Positions 26,847 through 36,815 of a stretch of DNA of 57,056 nucleotides are shown here, piece after piece (within the stretch, counting starts at the first letter, position 1; each line of letters opens with the position of its first letter). The DNA is taken from the NCBI RefSeq assembly GCF_003863355.1, contig NZ_QQWG01000024.1, forward strand, positions 1 to 57,056, in the 5' to 3' direction. Origin of the DNA: Ancylomarina euxina (GTDB taxonomy: Bacteria; Bacteroidota; Bacteroidia; Bacteroidales; Marinifilaceae). The notes below the pieces were generated by a model. That model was not told where the DNA came from and searched no databases. It saw only the letters and a program-made list of their open reading frames with translations. The position numbers were made by a program, and so were the translations under genes.

Positions 26847-27689
26847 TTAGTAAATTTTGAATTTGTTTTTTGATTCGGCATCTCTGAAGATACTTTCTTC
26901 CATGTTCTTAATAAACTGTATTTTTCTCTTATTGATAATTATTTTTCGAATATCCTGATTTACAAATGATAGAGGAGCAATCTCCTTTTTTAGTTTATAA
27001 TCTTGAATATTTATTAAATAATGAAATGTACTATCCTCGGCTTCGAAGTACTTATTTCTTCTTAGAAAATTTTCTTCGTCTCCTACCTTGATGGGGGTTT
27101 GACTAAGTAAAATTTGAGAATAAATCCATTGCTCGCTAAAATTATCAAATTTTGTGGCATTTTGAAAGCAGTAGTCCTCTAATTTATCCCAATCTTCATC
27201 TTTCTTTAATTTATAGATCTGTTTGATCTTCTTAGCTTGTGGTAGAGGTTTAGGAATTTTAATGTAAACAGCCTTGACAATATTACGGTTTAATAGGAAA
27301 TTACTTGGATAATCGCGGTAGTATTTGTCAATTTCGGCGTGTGAAACAATAGTATCGAGCTTTTGCTCGATTAAATGCTGTTGGTACTTATGAATGATCA
27401 GTGAAGAACGGTAATCTTCGACCATTTCTTCCACATCCTGATCTTCGCTGGAAAGGTTGAGTTCAGCTCTTGATACAAGAAGTTGTTTTTTTATCCATTG
27501 GTGGATGTAATTTTGAGCAATGATTATGCTGTCCTCTTTTGAGCTGTTATTGGGGATAAGCTCTCTTATTTTATTTAGATACAAGTAAGAATTATCAACT
27601 TTTGCTACAGCAGGATTATCAAGTGTGTTTTTTGAGTTACATGATATAAATCCTAGAAGAATTATTAGTAAGATGATATTTCTTGTCAT
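26847..27689 (-). CDS. SurA-N-like lipoprotein (putative peptidyl-prolyl isomerase relative)
   Basis: 280 residues. N-terminus MTRNIILLIILLGFISC with lipobox GFISC (C17), so probably envelope-anchored. Residues about 25-135 resemble the SurA/PrsA N-terminal chaperone domain (AVAKVDNSYLYLNKIRELIP, a helical middle, then IDKYYRDYPSNFLLNRNIVKAV). The part that should be a parvulin domain lacks the usual GG and H/D signatures. So a chaperone without isomerase activity is likely. It is placed between guaB and the SurA-type gene, all on the minus strand, an arrangement usual for Bacteroidota envelope chaperones. Confidence 0.75.
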   Translation of the reverse strand: MTRNIILLIILLGFISCNSKNTLDNPAVAKVDNSYLYLNKIRELIPNNSSKEDSIIIAQNYIHQWIKKQLLVSRAELNLSSEDQDVEEMVEDYRSSLIIHKYQQHLIEQKLDTIVSHAEIDKYYRDYPSNFLLNRNIVKAVYIKIPKPLPQAKKIKQIYKLKKDEDWDKLEDYCFQNATKFDNFSEQWIYSQILLSQTPIKVGDEENFLRRNKYFEAEDSTFHYLINIQDYKLKKEIAPLSFVNQDIRKIIINKRKIQFIKNMEESIFRDAESKNKFKIY

Positions 27690-27723
27690 AGTTAGGCTTT
27701 AATAAGTTTTTAACTCAAATATT

Positions 27724-27755
27724 ATCGGCAATCAGTCAAATGACCAATTGCCGAT
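27724..27755. terminator. Hairpin after guaB
   Basis: ATCGGCAATCAGTCA (27724-27738) pairs with TGACCAATTGCCGAT (27741-27755), 13 of 15 positions, 2-base loop. The following T-tract on the minus strand is weak (AATATTTG), so it may be an attenuator or processing stem rather than a full terminator. Confidence 0.55.
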
Positions 27756-27778
27756 TATAATATTAATCTTCAAGAAGA

Positions 27779-29260
<1,482 letters not shown>

Positions 29261-29497
29261 TTAGATTTAAATTGCATGCGAAATTACAAAAAAATAGTGT
29301 GATAAGTCTTGTTCAATAATCTAAAAAAGTGTTAATTGATTTTAGATGCTTAGTTTTGTATGGAAATAATGCGAAATTAGGACATGTTTATTGAAGTTTT
29401 TATGTGTATATTAAATTTCTGAAACATCTGCACTTTCCTTTGTTTTAGAGAGTTGTTTGTTTTGTCTGTTATAAGATTCACTGAATTTTAGAGTTAA

Positions 29498-31396
29498 ATG
29501 AGTATCTATCACGAAGTCTTAAAAAAATATTGGGGTTACGATGAATTTCGACCTTTACAAGAGGATATTATCCATTCTGTAGCTAAAGGTTGTGATACTT
29601 TGGGTTTAATGCCAACAGGAGGAGGCAAATCTTTGACTTTTCAGGTCCCTACTCTTGCTATGGATGGACTTTGTATCGTAGTCTCACCTTTGGTAGCATT
29701 AATGAAGGATCAGGTCTTTAACCTAAAAGAAAAAGGTATTAAGGCCGAATTGATTTATTCTGGTTTGACGCGAGATGAGATTGAAGTGATTTTGAATAAA
29801 TGTCTTTATGGTAATAATAAGTTTCTATATATATCGCCAGAGAGAATAAGTACAGCAATTTTTCAGGAAAAGCTTTTAAGCATGAAAGTGTGTTTGATTG
29901 CTATAGATGAATCTCATTGTATTTCGCAATGGGGCTATGATTTTCGCCCATCCTATTTAAAAATCATCCACCTTCGAGAACTTTTAACTGAAGTACCAGT
30001 TTTAGCACTTACGGCTACGGCAACACCCGAGGTTGTTGACGATATTCAGGATCGATTAGGTTTTGCAAAGAAAAATGTTTTCAGAAAAAGTTTTGAGCGT
30101 TCTAATCTGTCATATTTAGTAAGGCATATTGAAGATAAAAACCGTTATTTATTAAAAATTCTTAGAAAGCAGAAAGGCAGTTCTGTTGTTTATGCACGGA
30201 GTAGGAAAAAATGTAAGGAAATCGCGGAGTTTCTTAAATTGAATCAGATTAAGGCTGAATTCTATCATGCAGGTCTTGATAATGCTTTAAAAGATATGAG
30301 GCAGGAGAGATGGAGGGAAGGTAAAGTTCAAGTGATGGTTGCAACCAATGCTTTTGGAATGGGGATTGATAAATCTGACGTACGAACCGTTGTTCATCTG
30401 GATTTACCTGATACTCTAGAAGCCTATTTCCAGGAGGCAGGTCGTGCAGGTCGTGATGGCAAAAGAGCTTATGCTGTGATGCTTTATTCGAATCCAGATA
30501 AAGTTCAATTGCTTAAAAGAATAAAAACTTCGTATCCAGAAATTGATACTATAAAGAGAGTTTATCAGGCTGTGGGTAATTTCTTGCAAATTGCTGAAGG
30601 TGCTGGCAAGGATGCTGTATTTGATTTTAATTTAGCCCTCTTCTGTCAGAAATTTAAATTTAATGTTCTCCATGCTTATAATAGTCTTAAAATATTGCAA
30701 AGAGCTGGCTATCTTGAAATCACAGATGATTTAGAGCATTCAACAAAATTGCATTTTGCGATTAATCGGGATGATTTATATCGATATCAGTTGGAAAACA
30801 AACAACAAGACGATTTTATAAAACTGCTTCTTAGAACCTATACTGGCTTGTTTACAGATTATGTGCCTGTTAATTTAGATTCTTTGGCTTACAGAAAGAA
30901 AATTGAAGTGAAAATTCTGATTGACAACTTGAAAGATTTGTCTCAGCATGGTATTATAAAATATATTCCAAAGAAGAAAACACCATTCATTATATATACC
31001 CAAGAACGATTACCTCTGCAATATCTTAAGTTTACTAAGGAAGTATATCAGAATAGAAAAGAGAAGTTTGAAGAAAAAATTAATTCTGTACTGTCTTATG
31101 CAGAATCTACGGCGACTTGTCGATCTAAATCATTGTTGGAATATTTCGGACAATTGAATGCGCCAGTGTGCGGAGAATGCGATGTTTGTAAGGAAAAAGA
31201 TGATGATATTGAAAATAAAATGTTTCAGCTAATCCAGTTAGAAATAAAACAAACTTTGGCTAAAGACGAAAGTTCAGTTTATGAATTAGTTGAAGCTAGC
31301 CAATACCCTGAAAAGAAACTTTTGGAGGTTATTCGTATCATGATGGACAATGATGAGCTTGAAACTTCCCAAGATGATAAGATTCGATTGGCTTGA
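29498..31396 (+). CDS. recQ: ATP-dependent DNA helicase RecQ
   Basis: 632 residues. Walker A TGGGKS (40-45), motif II DESH (137-140), QEAGRAGRDG (motif VI, about 310-319) and the RecQ zinc-binding domain (CRSKSLLEYFGQ then CGECDVC, about 545-570). The C-terminus adds a winged-helix-like part and an acidic tail; I see no clear HRDC domain. It unwinds DNA in recombination and fork repair. A plus-strand -7 match TAGTTTTG (29351-29358) gives a long leader of about 140 bases. It is followed by DUF5063, an exonuclease and rlmI on the same strand. Confidence 0.96.
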   Translation: MSIYHEVLKKYWGYDEFRPLQEDIIHSVAKGCDTLGLMPTGGGKSLTFQVPTLAMDGLCIVVSPLVALMKDQVFNLKEKGIKAELIYSGLTRDEIEVILNKCLYGNNKFLYISPERISTAIFQEKLLSMKVCLIAIDESHCISQWGYDFRPSYLKIIHLRELLTEVPVLALTATATPEVVDDIQDRLGFAKKNVFRKSFERSNLSYLVRHIEDKNRYLLKILRKQKGSSVVYARSRKKCKEIAEFLKLNQIKAEFYHAGLDNALKDMRQERWREGKVQVMVATNAFGMGIDKSDVRTVVHLDLPDTLEAYFQEAGRAGRDGKRAYAVMLYSNPDKVQLLKRIKTSYPEIDTIKRVYQAVGNFLQIAEGAGKDAVFDFNLALFCQKFKFNVLHAYNSLKILQRAGYLEITDDLEHSTKLHFAINRDDLYRYQLENKQQDDFIKLLLRTYTGLFTDYVPVNLDSLAYRKKIEVKILIDNLKDLSQHGIIKYIPKKKTPFIIYTQERLPLQYLKFTKEVYQNRKEKFEEKINSVLSYAESTATCRSKSLLEYFGQLNAPVCGECDVCKEKDDDIENKMFQLIQLEIKQTLAKDESSVYELVEASQYPEKKLLEVIRIMMDNDELETSQDDKIRLA

Positions 31397-31475
31397 ATCC
31401 GTGAGAATTGTATCCAGATCAATCATTATTGTCAAAATCTTATTAATTTTGCATGATTACACTAGAATTTGAGAA

Positions 31476-32105
31476 ATGGAAGAGAATTTTGAACATCAGG
31501 TTTACGATAAGAATACCATAGAATTTGTGACTGTTGCCAATGAGTTTTGTATACTCTTGGAATCGAGCGGTAAGATTTCAAAAATGGATTTTATCGATCG
31601 TTCGCAAAAACTATTACCTCTATTATATCTAAAGGCAAGTTTATTACCAAAGGTAGAGAATCAGTTTGATGGAGAGATAGAGAAGTTTGTAGGTGAAGGA
31701 GACTGGGAATATATTAGAACTGCTGTGATTGAAAAAATGGGAGCTAATGACGAATATCTTGAAGTCTTTGATGATGGTATGCGCGATAGCGATGAGCCTA
31801 TTGTTGCCTCTATTTCTGAGAATTTTGCTGATATCTATCAAGATCTTAAGGATTTTTTAACCTCGTACCGTATCGCAAGTGTTGATATTATGAATGATGC
31901 CCTATGGGATTTGAATAATAATTTCTACCAGTATTGGGGCCAGTCGGTTGTTAATTCGTTGAGAGCGATTCATTATTTATTGGCACACCCGGAAAAAATG
32001 GAAGATGATTTGAATGATCAAGCATCATCCTCTATAGATCGATTAGATATGAGCCAGTCAATATTTTCTCAGCGTCAGCAGCAGTGGGGAAATGAAGAAG
32101 AATAG
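31476..32105 (+). CDS. DUF5063 protein
   Basis: 209 residues, almost all helical, acidic. The core IEFVTVANEFCILLE (15-29) with DFLTSYRIASVDIMNDALWD and FYQYWGQSVVNSLRAIHYLL is the Bacteroidota DUF5063 family; no catalytic motif can be seen. It lies 79 bases after recQ and 63 before the exonuclease. A -7 match TAATTTTG (31444-31451) right before it suggests it may also have its own start site. The steady placement between a RecQ helicase and a 3'-5' exonuclease suggests a role in DNA repair, an inference from context. Confidence 0.83.
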   Translation: MEENFEHQVYDKNTIEFVTVANEFCILLESSGKISKMDFIDRSQKLLPLLYLKASLLPKVENQFDGEIEKFVGEGDWEYIRTAVIEKMGANDEYLEVFDDGMRDSDEPIVASISENFADIYQDLKDFLTSYRIASVDIMNDALWDLNNNFYQYWGQSVVNSLRAIHYLLAHPEKMEDDLNDQASSSIDRLDMSQSIFSQRQQQWGNEEE

Positions 32106-32168
32106 CTATTAATTAGCAATAAAATGACCAGCCTGCAGATGATCAGCGGACGATGAAAAATATAAAGA

Positions 32169-32756
32169 ATGATCAGTTTTCAGAAGACTATTACAAAAGA
32201 AGAAATCAATAACCTCCCTTTAGAAGCTTTCGAAGGTGAAATTGTGATAATTGATAGTGATGAAGGATTAGAAGAAGCAGTTGAGTATTTGAAGCAATTT
32301 CCAGTTCTGGGATTCGATACAGAGACCAAGCCCTCTTTTACTAAGGGGAATGTTAATTCTGTGGCTTTATTACAATTATCAAGTTTTGAGAAAAGTTTTT
32401 TGTTTCGATTGAATAGAATAGGCTTACCTTTTCCTATTATCGATTTGTTAAGCGATCCTGAGATTATAAAAGTAGGTGCAGCCATTAAGGATGATATCAA
32501 AGGTTTACAAGATATCAGTGATTTTGATGGGAACTCATTTTTAGAACTTCAGCAATATGTGTCTAGTTTTGGAATTGAAAATTTTTCGTTAAAAAAATTA
32601 GCAGCTATCGTATTAAAAATTAGAATTTCGAAACGTCAGCAGGTTTCAAATTGGGAGGCTGTTGAATTGAGCGTAGGACAATTGCGATATGCTGCAACTG
32701 ACGCCTGGGTTTCATTAGAGATTTACAATGCTTTAAGGGCTAGTATTGCTAGATAA
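32169..32756 (+). CDS. DEDDy-type 3'-5' exonuclease (WRN/RNase D-like domain)
   Basis: 195 residues made of one DnaQ-like exonuclease domain with all four acidic residues: D50 and E52 (GFDTETKP), D109 (AIKDDIKGL) and Y174/D178 (RYAATDAW). The form (small, single domain, KPSF after DTET) is closest to the exonuclease domain of human WRN and its bacterial relatives, not to full RNase D, which adds HRDC domains. Likely substrate: DNA 3' ends, or RNA. It lies two genes after recQ; in WRN the same two activities are fused. Confidence 0.88.
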   Translation: MISFQKTITKEEINNLPLEAFEGEIVIIDSDEGLEEAVEYLKQFPVLGFDTETKPSFTKGNVNSVALLQLSSFEKSFLFRLNRIGLPFPIIDLLSDPEIIKVGAAIKDDIKGLQDISDFDGNSFLELQQYVSSFGIENFSLKKLAAIVLKIRISKRQQVSNWEAVELSVGQLRYAATDAWVSLEIYNALRASIAR

Positions 32757-32838
32757 TACGATTTGATATTTCAGATTTAAGAATTAAAATAACACGGACT
32801 TTAGTTTTTACTTGAGTCAATTATAAATAAGAATTTTC

Positions 32839-34026
32839 ATGATTAATTATCCCAAAGTTGTATTAAAGAAAGATAAAGAAAACTCGATTAAACGTTTTCA
32901 TCCTTGGATTTTTTCAGGGGCTGTTGCTCGTGTTGACGAGGGGTTAGAAGAAGGGGATTTGGTATCGGTTTACAGTAATGATGATGAATTTTTGGCAGTA
33001 GGACATATTGCAATAGGTTCTATTGTTGTTCGTATTTTAAGTTTCGAACCTGTTGAGATAAATAAAGACTTTTGGGTTGAAAGATTAGCTTCAGCTTGTC
33101 GTGTTCGTCGTGAAATTGCTTTATTAGGCATCGAGAACAATAATGTGTGTCGTTTGGTACATGGTGAAGGCGATAGCTTGCCTGGTTTAATTGTGGATTT
33201 TTATGCAGGCACTGCTGTAATCCAAGCTCATTCGGTAGGGATGTATTTGCATCGTGCTGAAATAGCTGAGGCCTTAAAAGAAGTTTTAGGAGATGAGTTG
33301 ATTGCCGTTTACGATAAATCAGAAGGGACTATTCCTTTCAAATCGGGAATTGAACCTACTAACGGCTACTTATTGGGAGAAATTAAGGATTTTACAGCTA
33401 TCGAGAATGGCTTAAAATTTAAGGTGGATTGGTTAGAAGGACAAAAAACAGGTTTCTTTATCGATCAACGTGAAAACAGATCTTTATTGGAGCGCTATTC
33501 AAAAGGACGATCGGTATTGAATATGTTCTGTTACACAGGTGGCTTTTCATTTTATGCCATGCGTGGAGGTGCCAATTTGGTTCACTCAGTTGATAGCTCA
33601 GCAAGAGCTATAGAGGTAACCAATGAAAATGTTGAATTGAACTTCCCAGGTGATAAGAGACATGAGGCATTTGCTACTGATGCTTTTAAATACTTAGATG
33701 ATTCTGATCAGAAATATGATTTAATCGTTTTAGATCCTCCTGCATTTGCAAAACACAAGAAAGTGTTATCAAATGCGCTTAAAGGTTACAAACGATTAAA
33801 CTTGAAAGGTTTTCAAGCCATTAAAAAAGGGGGAATCATGTTTACCTTTTCTTGTTCGCAAGCTGTAAGTAAAGAAGATTTCAGAAAAGCAGTTTTTGTT
33901 GCTGCAGCTAATGCTGGACGTCGTGTTCGAATTCTTCACCAATTGAATCAGCCAGCCGATCACCCAGTAAATATTTTCCACCCTGAAGGAGATTACCTAA
34001 AGGGATTAGTATTGTATGTAGAGTAA
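32839..34026 (+). CDS. rlmI: 23S rRNA (cytosine-C5) methyltransferase RlmI-like
   Basis: 395 residues: an N-terminal PUA domain (about 1-75, KRFHPWIFSGAV) and a Rossmann SAM domain (FIDQRENRSLLERY, NMFCYTGGFSFYAMRGGA, SVDSSARAIE). The catalytic LDPPAF and the SCS (FTFSCSQ) mark a C5-cytosine RNA methyltransferase of the RlmI/YccW type. E. coli RlmI modifies C1962 of 23S rRNA. It stands 82 bases after the exonuclease. A hairpin (AAGTTTGGG/CCCAAACTT at 34042-34069) follows the stop. Confidence 0.94.
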   Translation: MINYPKVVLKKDKENSIKRFHPWIFSGAVARVDEGLEEGDLVSVYSNDDEFLAVGHIAIGSIVVRILSFEPVEINKDFWVERLASACRVRREIALLGIENNNVCRLVHGEGDSLPGLIVDFYAGTAVIQAHSVGMYLHRAEIAEALKEVLGDELIAVYDKSEGTIPFKSGIEPTNGYLLGEIKDFTAIENGLKFKVDWLEGQKTGFFIDQRENRSLLERYSKGRSVLNMFCYTGGFSFYAMRGGANLVHSVDSSARAIEVTNENVELNFPGDKRHEAFATDAFKYLDDSDQKYDLIVLDPPAFAKHKKVLSNALKGYKRLNLKGFQAIKKGGIMFTFSCSQAVSKEDFRKAVFVAAANAGRRVRILHQLNQPADHPVNIFHPEGDYLKGLVLYVE

Positions 34027-34231
34027 ACAAGTAAGACATTAAAGTTTGGGTTGTAAATAGCCCAAACTTATAACGTATATGGAAGAGAAGAGTTTGATGG
34101 ATCTATCTTATGATGCGTTTCAATTCTTTTTTGTATCTTCGGATGGGTCTTTAAAAGTGGTTAAAGCAAACTGACAGGCGGCTATTGAGACACCAATTTG
34201 GTATTATATTATGAGATGGGTTCTGTAAGTC

Positions 34232-35509
34232 ATGGAAGCTATAAATTTGAAGAAAACTCAATCTCATGTTTCATATTATTCATATAATAATTCTTCAGAA
34301 AACTTGAAATTTTCAGAACTTGACTTTTGTCCCGACATCATGGAAGGCCTTGATGCTATGGGCTTCGAAACACCTTCTCCTGTTCAGGAGTTGGCCATAC
34401 CACAAATTATAGATAATAAGGATTTAATCGTTTGTGCACAAACAGGTACGGGTAAAACTGCGGCCTATTTATTGCCAATCATGGATAAAATCCAAAAGTA
34501 TAAAATTGAAGGATTCAGTACTTTAATATTGGTTCCTACTCGTGAATTAGCTTTGCAAATTGATCAACAAATGCAGGGTTTTGCTTATTTCCTTTCCATT
34601 TCATCACTTTCAGTTTATGGCGGTGGCGATTCTGGAGTTTGGGATCAGCAAAAGAAGGGGTTAATGACTGGAGCTGATGTGATTATAGCAACACCAGGGC
34701 GCTTAATTTCCCACTTGAATTTGGGTTATGTGAATACTAAACAGGTTAAACACTTGATTCTTGATGAAGCAGATAGAATGCTCGACATGGGATTCTATGA
34801 GGATTTAATGCAAATAGTAAATCATCTACCTAAGCAGCGCCAAAACTTAATGTTTTCAGCAACTATGCCTGAGCAGATGAGAAAATTGGCTAGTAGTATC
34901 ATGGTGAATCCTGAGAGTATTAATATTGCGATATCGAAGCCAGCAGAAGGCGTTTTGCAAGCGGCTTATATGCTTTATGATACTCAGAAGATTCCTTTGA
35001 TTGGAACCTTACTCAAAGATAAAGACGTAAAATCTGTGATTATCTTTTCTTCAACCAAGTTGAACGTTAAAGCGATGACTAAAGAGCTAAAACGTCAGAA
35101 ATTTGCAGTTGAAGGGATTCATTCCGATTTGGAGCAAAACGAACGTGAAGAGGTCCTTAGAGGCTTTAGAAACAGGAAGTATCAAATTTTAGTTGCTACG
35201 GATATTATAGCCCGAGGGATTGATATCGATTCAATCGATTTGGTCATTAATTTTGATGTGCCTAGGGATGCTGAGGATTATGTGCATAGAGTTGGACGTA
35301 CCGCTCGTGCGGCTTCTGAAGGAGTTGCTTTGACCTTTATTACCGAAAAAGATCAGATGGATTTTAAGAATATTGAAGATTTGATTGAGAAAGAGATCTT
35401 TAAAATCCCTGTACCTGCAGAATTGGGTGAAGCTCCCATATATAACCCGAAACCGAAAAGAAAAGGGCCTAAGACGTTTTTTAAGAAACGTCCTTTCAAG
35501 AAAAAATAG
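34232..35509 (+). CDS. DEAD-box RNA helicase
   Basis: 425 residues. Q motif region near 45-55 (FETPSPVQE), Walker A AQTGTGKT (69-76), DEAD at 178-181, SAT (FSATMPEQ), and motif VI HRVGRTARA. A basic C-terminal tail (PKPKRKGPKTFFKKRPFKKK) for RNA binding. RhlE-like; acts in ribosome assembly or mRNA decay, often cold-induced. The 205-base gap before it contains no gene; the first Met is taken as start, and the Met at 37 would cut into the Q motif domain. The PPOX-like gene begins 40 bases after its stop. Confidence 0.94.
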   Translation: MEAINLKKTQSHVSYYSYNNSSENLKFSELDFCPDIMEGLDAMGFETPSPVQELAIPQIIDNKDLIVCAQTGTGKTAAYLLPIMDKIQKYKIEGFSTLILVPTRELALQIDQQMQGFAYFLSISSLSVYGGGDSGVWDQQKKGLMTGADVIIATPGRLISHLNLGYVNTKQVKHLILDEADRMLDMGFYEDLMQIVNHLPKQRQNLMFSATMPEQMRKLASSIMVNPESINIAISKPAEGVLQAAYMLYDTQKIPLIGTLLKDKDVKSVIIFSSTKLNVKAMTKELKRQKFAVEGIHSDLEQNEREEVLRGFRNRKYQILVATDIIARGIDIDSIDLVINFDVPRDAEDYVHRVGRTARAASEGVALTFITEKDQMDFKNIEDLIEKEIFKIPVPAELGEAPIYNPKPKRKGPKTFFKKRPFKKK

Positions 35510-35549
35510 GAATCATGAACTAAAATCTAATTACTCATATCTCATTACT

Positions 35550-36743
35550 ATGAAGACTCTCTCTGAAAACTACGACATTGCTATTGTTGGAGCCGGTATA
35601 AGTGGACTCGCAATGGCTTTTAGAATTGCTCAATCGGGCAAAAAGGTATTGTTGCTAGAAGCTAATGAGAGGGCAGGAGGCTGTTTGAATACCCTTTATA
35701 GTGATGATGATTTTTGGGTGGAGATGGGTGCTCATACATTTTATTCGAGTTATACCAATGTGATTGGTTTAATTCAGTCAATAGGATTAGAAGCTGATAT
35801 TGTAGCTCGAGAAAAATTGAGTATGAAGCTTTTTACCAATAAGCATGAGAAGATATTTGCTCCTTTGTCAAAATGGGAATTATTGACCAATGTGCCAAAA
35901 TTAATCGTATCCAAACGCGATGGCAAAACGGTAAAGGAGTATTTCTCAAATGTGCTAGGTAAGAAAAATTATAATAAGGTTTTTACTCGCATGTTTTCTG
36001 CAGTCATTGTCCAGAATGCCGATGATTTCTCTGCAGAATATTTTCTGAAACGCAGAAAAACAAAGAGTGAAAGCCATCCCAAAAGCTTTATCCTAAAAAA
36101 AGGAATGTCGTCGATAGCCAACGCTATTTTAGCACATGAAAATATTGATATTGCTTACAATAAAAGAGTAAGTTCGATTGAAAAGGCTGTTGGATTCTCA
36201 ATCCAAACTGAAGATGGAAGTTCGTATCAGGCTAAAGATTTAGCATTTGCATCTTCTCCTAAAGAGGTTTCGAATCTTCTAAATGTTATGAATTCTGAAC
36301 TGGCTGATTTGTTGAGTGAATTTCCAATTCAGAATCTAGAATCAATGACTCTTATATTAGAAAAAGATAAGCCAGGTATTGAACCTGTAACTTTCGTTAT
36401 TCCTCTGCAAGGAGCTTGCTATTCAATGGTAACTCGTGATGTGCTGCCTGATGAGAAATATAGAGGATTTGCTTGTCATTTTCAACAGGATGATGCTTCC
36501 AATGGGGAGCAAGCTACTACAATGGCTAGGCTTTTGGCGGTAGATGAAATACCACAACCTGTGAAAGCCAATCACACTTTACCACTGATAAAAGTAGGAC
36601 ACAAGGAACGGTTGGCTGCCATAATTTCTCAAGCACAAAAAACAGGAATTTATATCACAGGAAACTTCTTTAATGGACTCTCATTGGAAGATTGTGTTGA
36701 GCGTTCTAATGAAGAGGCTAAAAGGTACCTTGGGAATCACTAA
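35550..36743 (+). CDS. FAD-dependent oxidoreductase, protoporphyrinogen oxidase (HemG/HemY)-like
   Basis: The frame is open back into the helicase gene, but the Met at 35550 gives the proper start directly before the FAD-binding strand (NYDIAIVGAGISGLAMAF, GxGxxG at 14-19); 397 residues. The second dinucleotide contact is LEANERAGGC (31-40). The end (KVGHKERLAAIISQAQ, ITGNFFNGLSLEDCVERS) matches the PPOX family closing motif. So a protoporphyrinogen- or coproporphyrinogen-type oxidase of heme synthesis is the best guess, but it is shorter than usual HemY (about 450), and a related amine-oxidase-type flavoprotein is possible. No other heme genes are near. Confidence 0.78.
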   Translation: MKTLSENYDIAIVGAGISGLAMAFRIAQSGKKVLLLEANERAGGCLNTLYSDDDFWVEMGAHTFYSSYTNVIGLIQSIGLEADIVAREKLSMKLFTNKHEKIFAPLSKWELLTNVPKLIVSKRDGKTVKEYFSNVLGKKNYNKVFTRMFSAVIVQNADDFSAEYFLKRRKTKSESHPKSFILKKGMSSIANAILAHENIDIAYNKRVSSIEKAVGFSIQTEDGSSYQAKDLAFASSPKEVSNLLNVMNSELADLLSEFPIQNLESMTLILEKDKPGIEPVTFVIPLQGACYSMVTRDVLPDEKYRGFACHFQQDDASNGEQATTMARLLAVDEIPQPVKANHTLPLIKVGHKERLAAIISQAQKTGIYITGNFFNGLSLEDCVERSNEEAKRYLGNH

Positions 36744-36815
36744 TTGAACCTACACATAAGAATTTTCTTTCTTAAACCAAGTTGAAGAAAGTCTCGATTA
36801 AATAAAAGTCGCAAA

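Noticed and set aside
26837-26881. Upstream extension of the SurA-type gene
   Set aside because: It adds 15 residues before a good signal peptide and overlaps the previous gene.
34027-34231. Gap before the DEAD-box gene as a possible small RNA
   Set aside because: Only one 9-bp hairpin near the rlmI stop and no promoter-terminator pair.
35385-35549. Upstream extension of the PPOX-like gene
   Set aside because: It overlaps the 3' end of the helicase gene in another frame; the FAD motif starts right after the Met at 35550.
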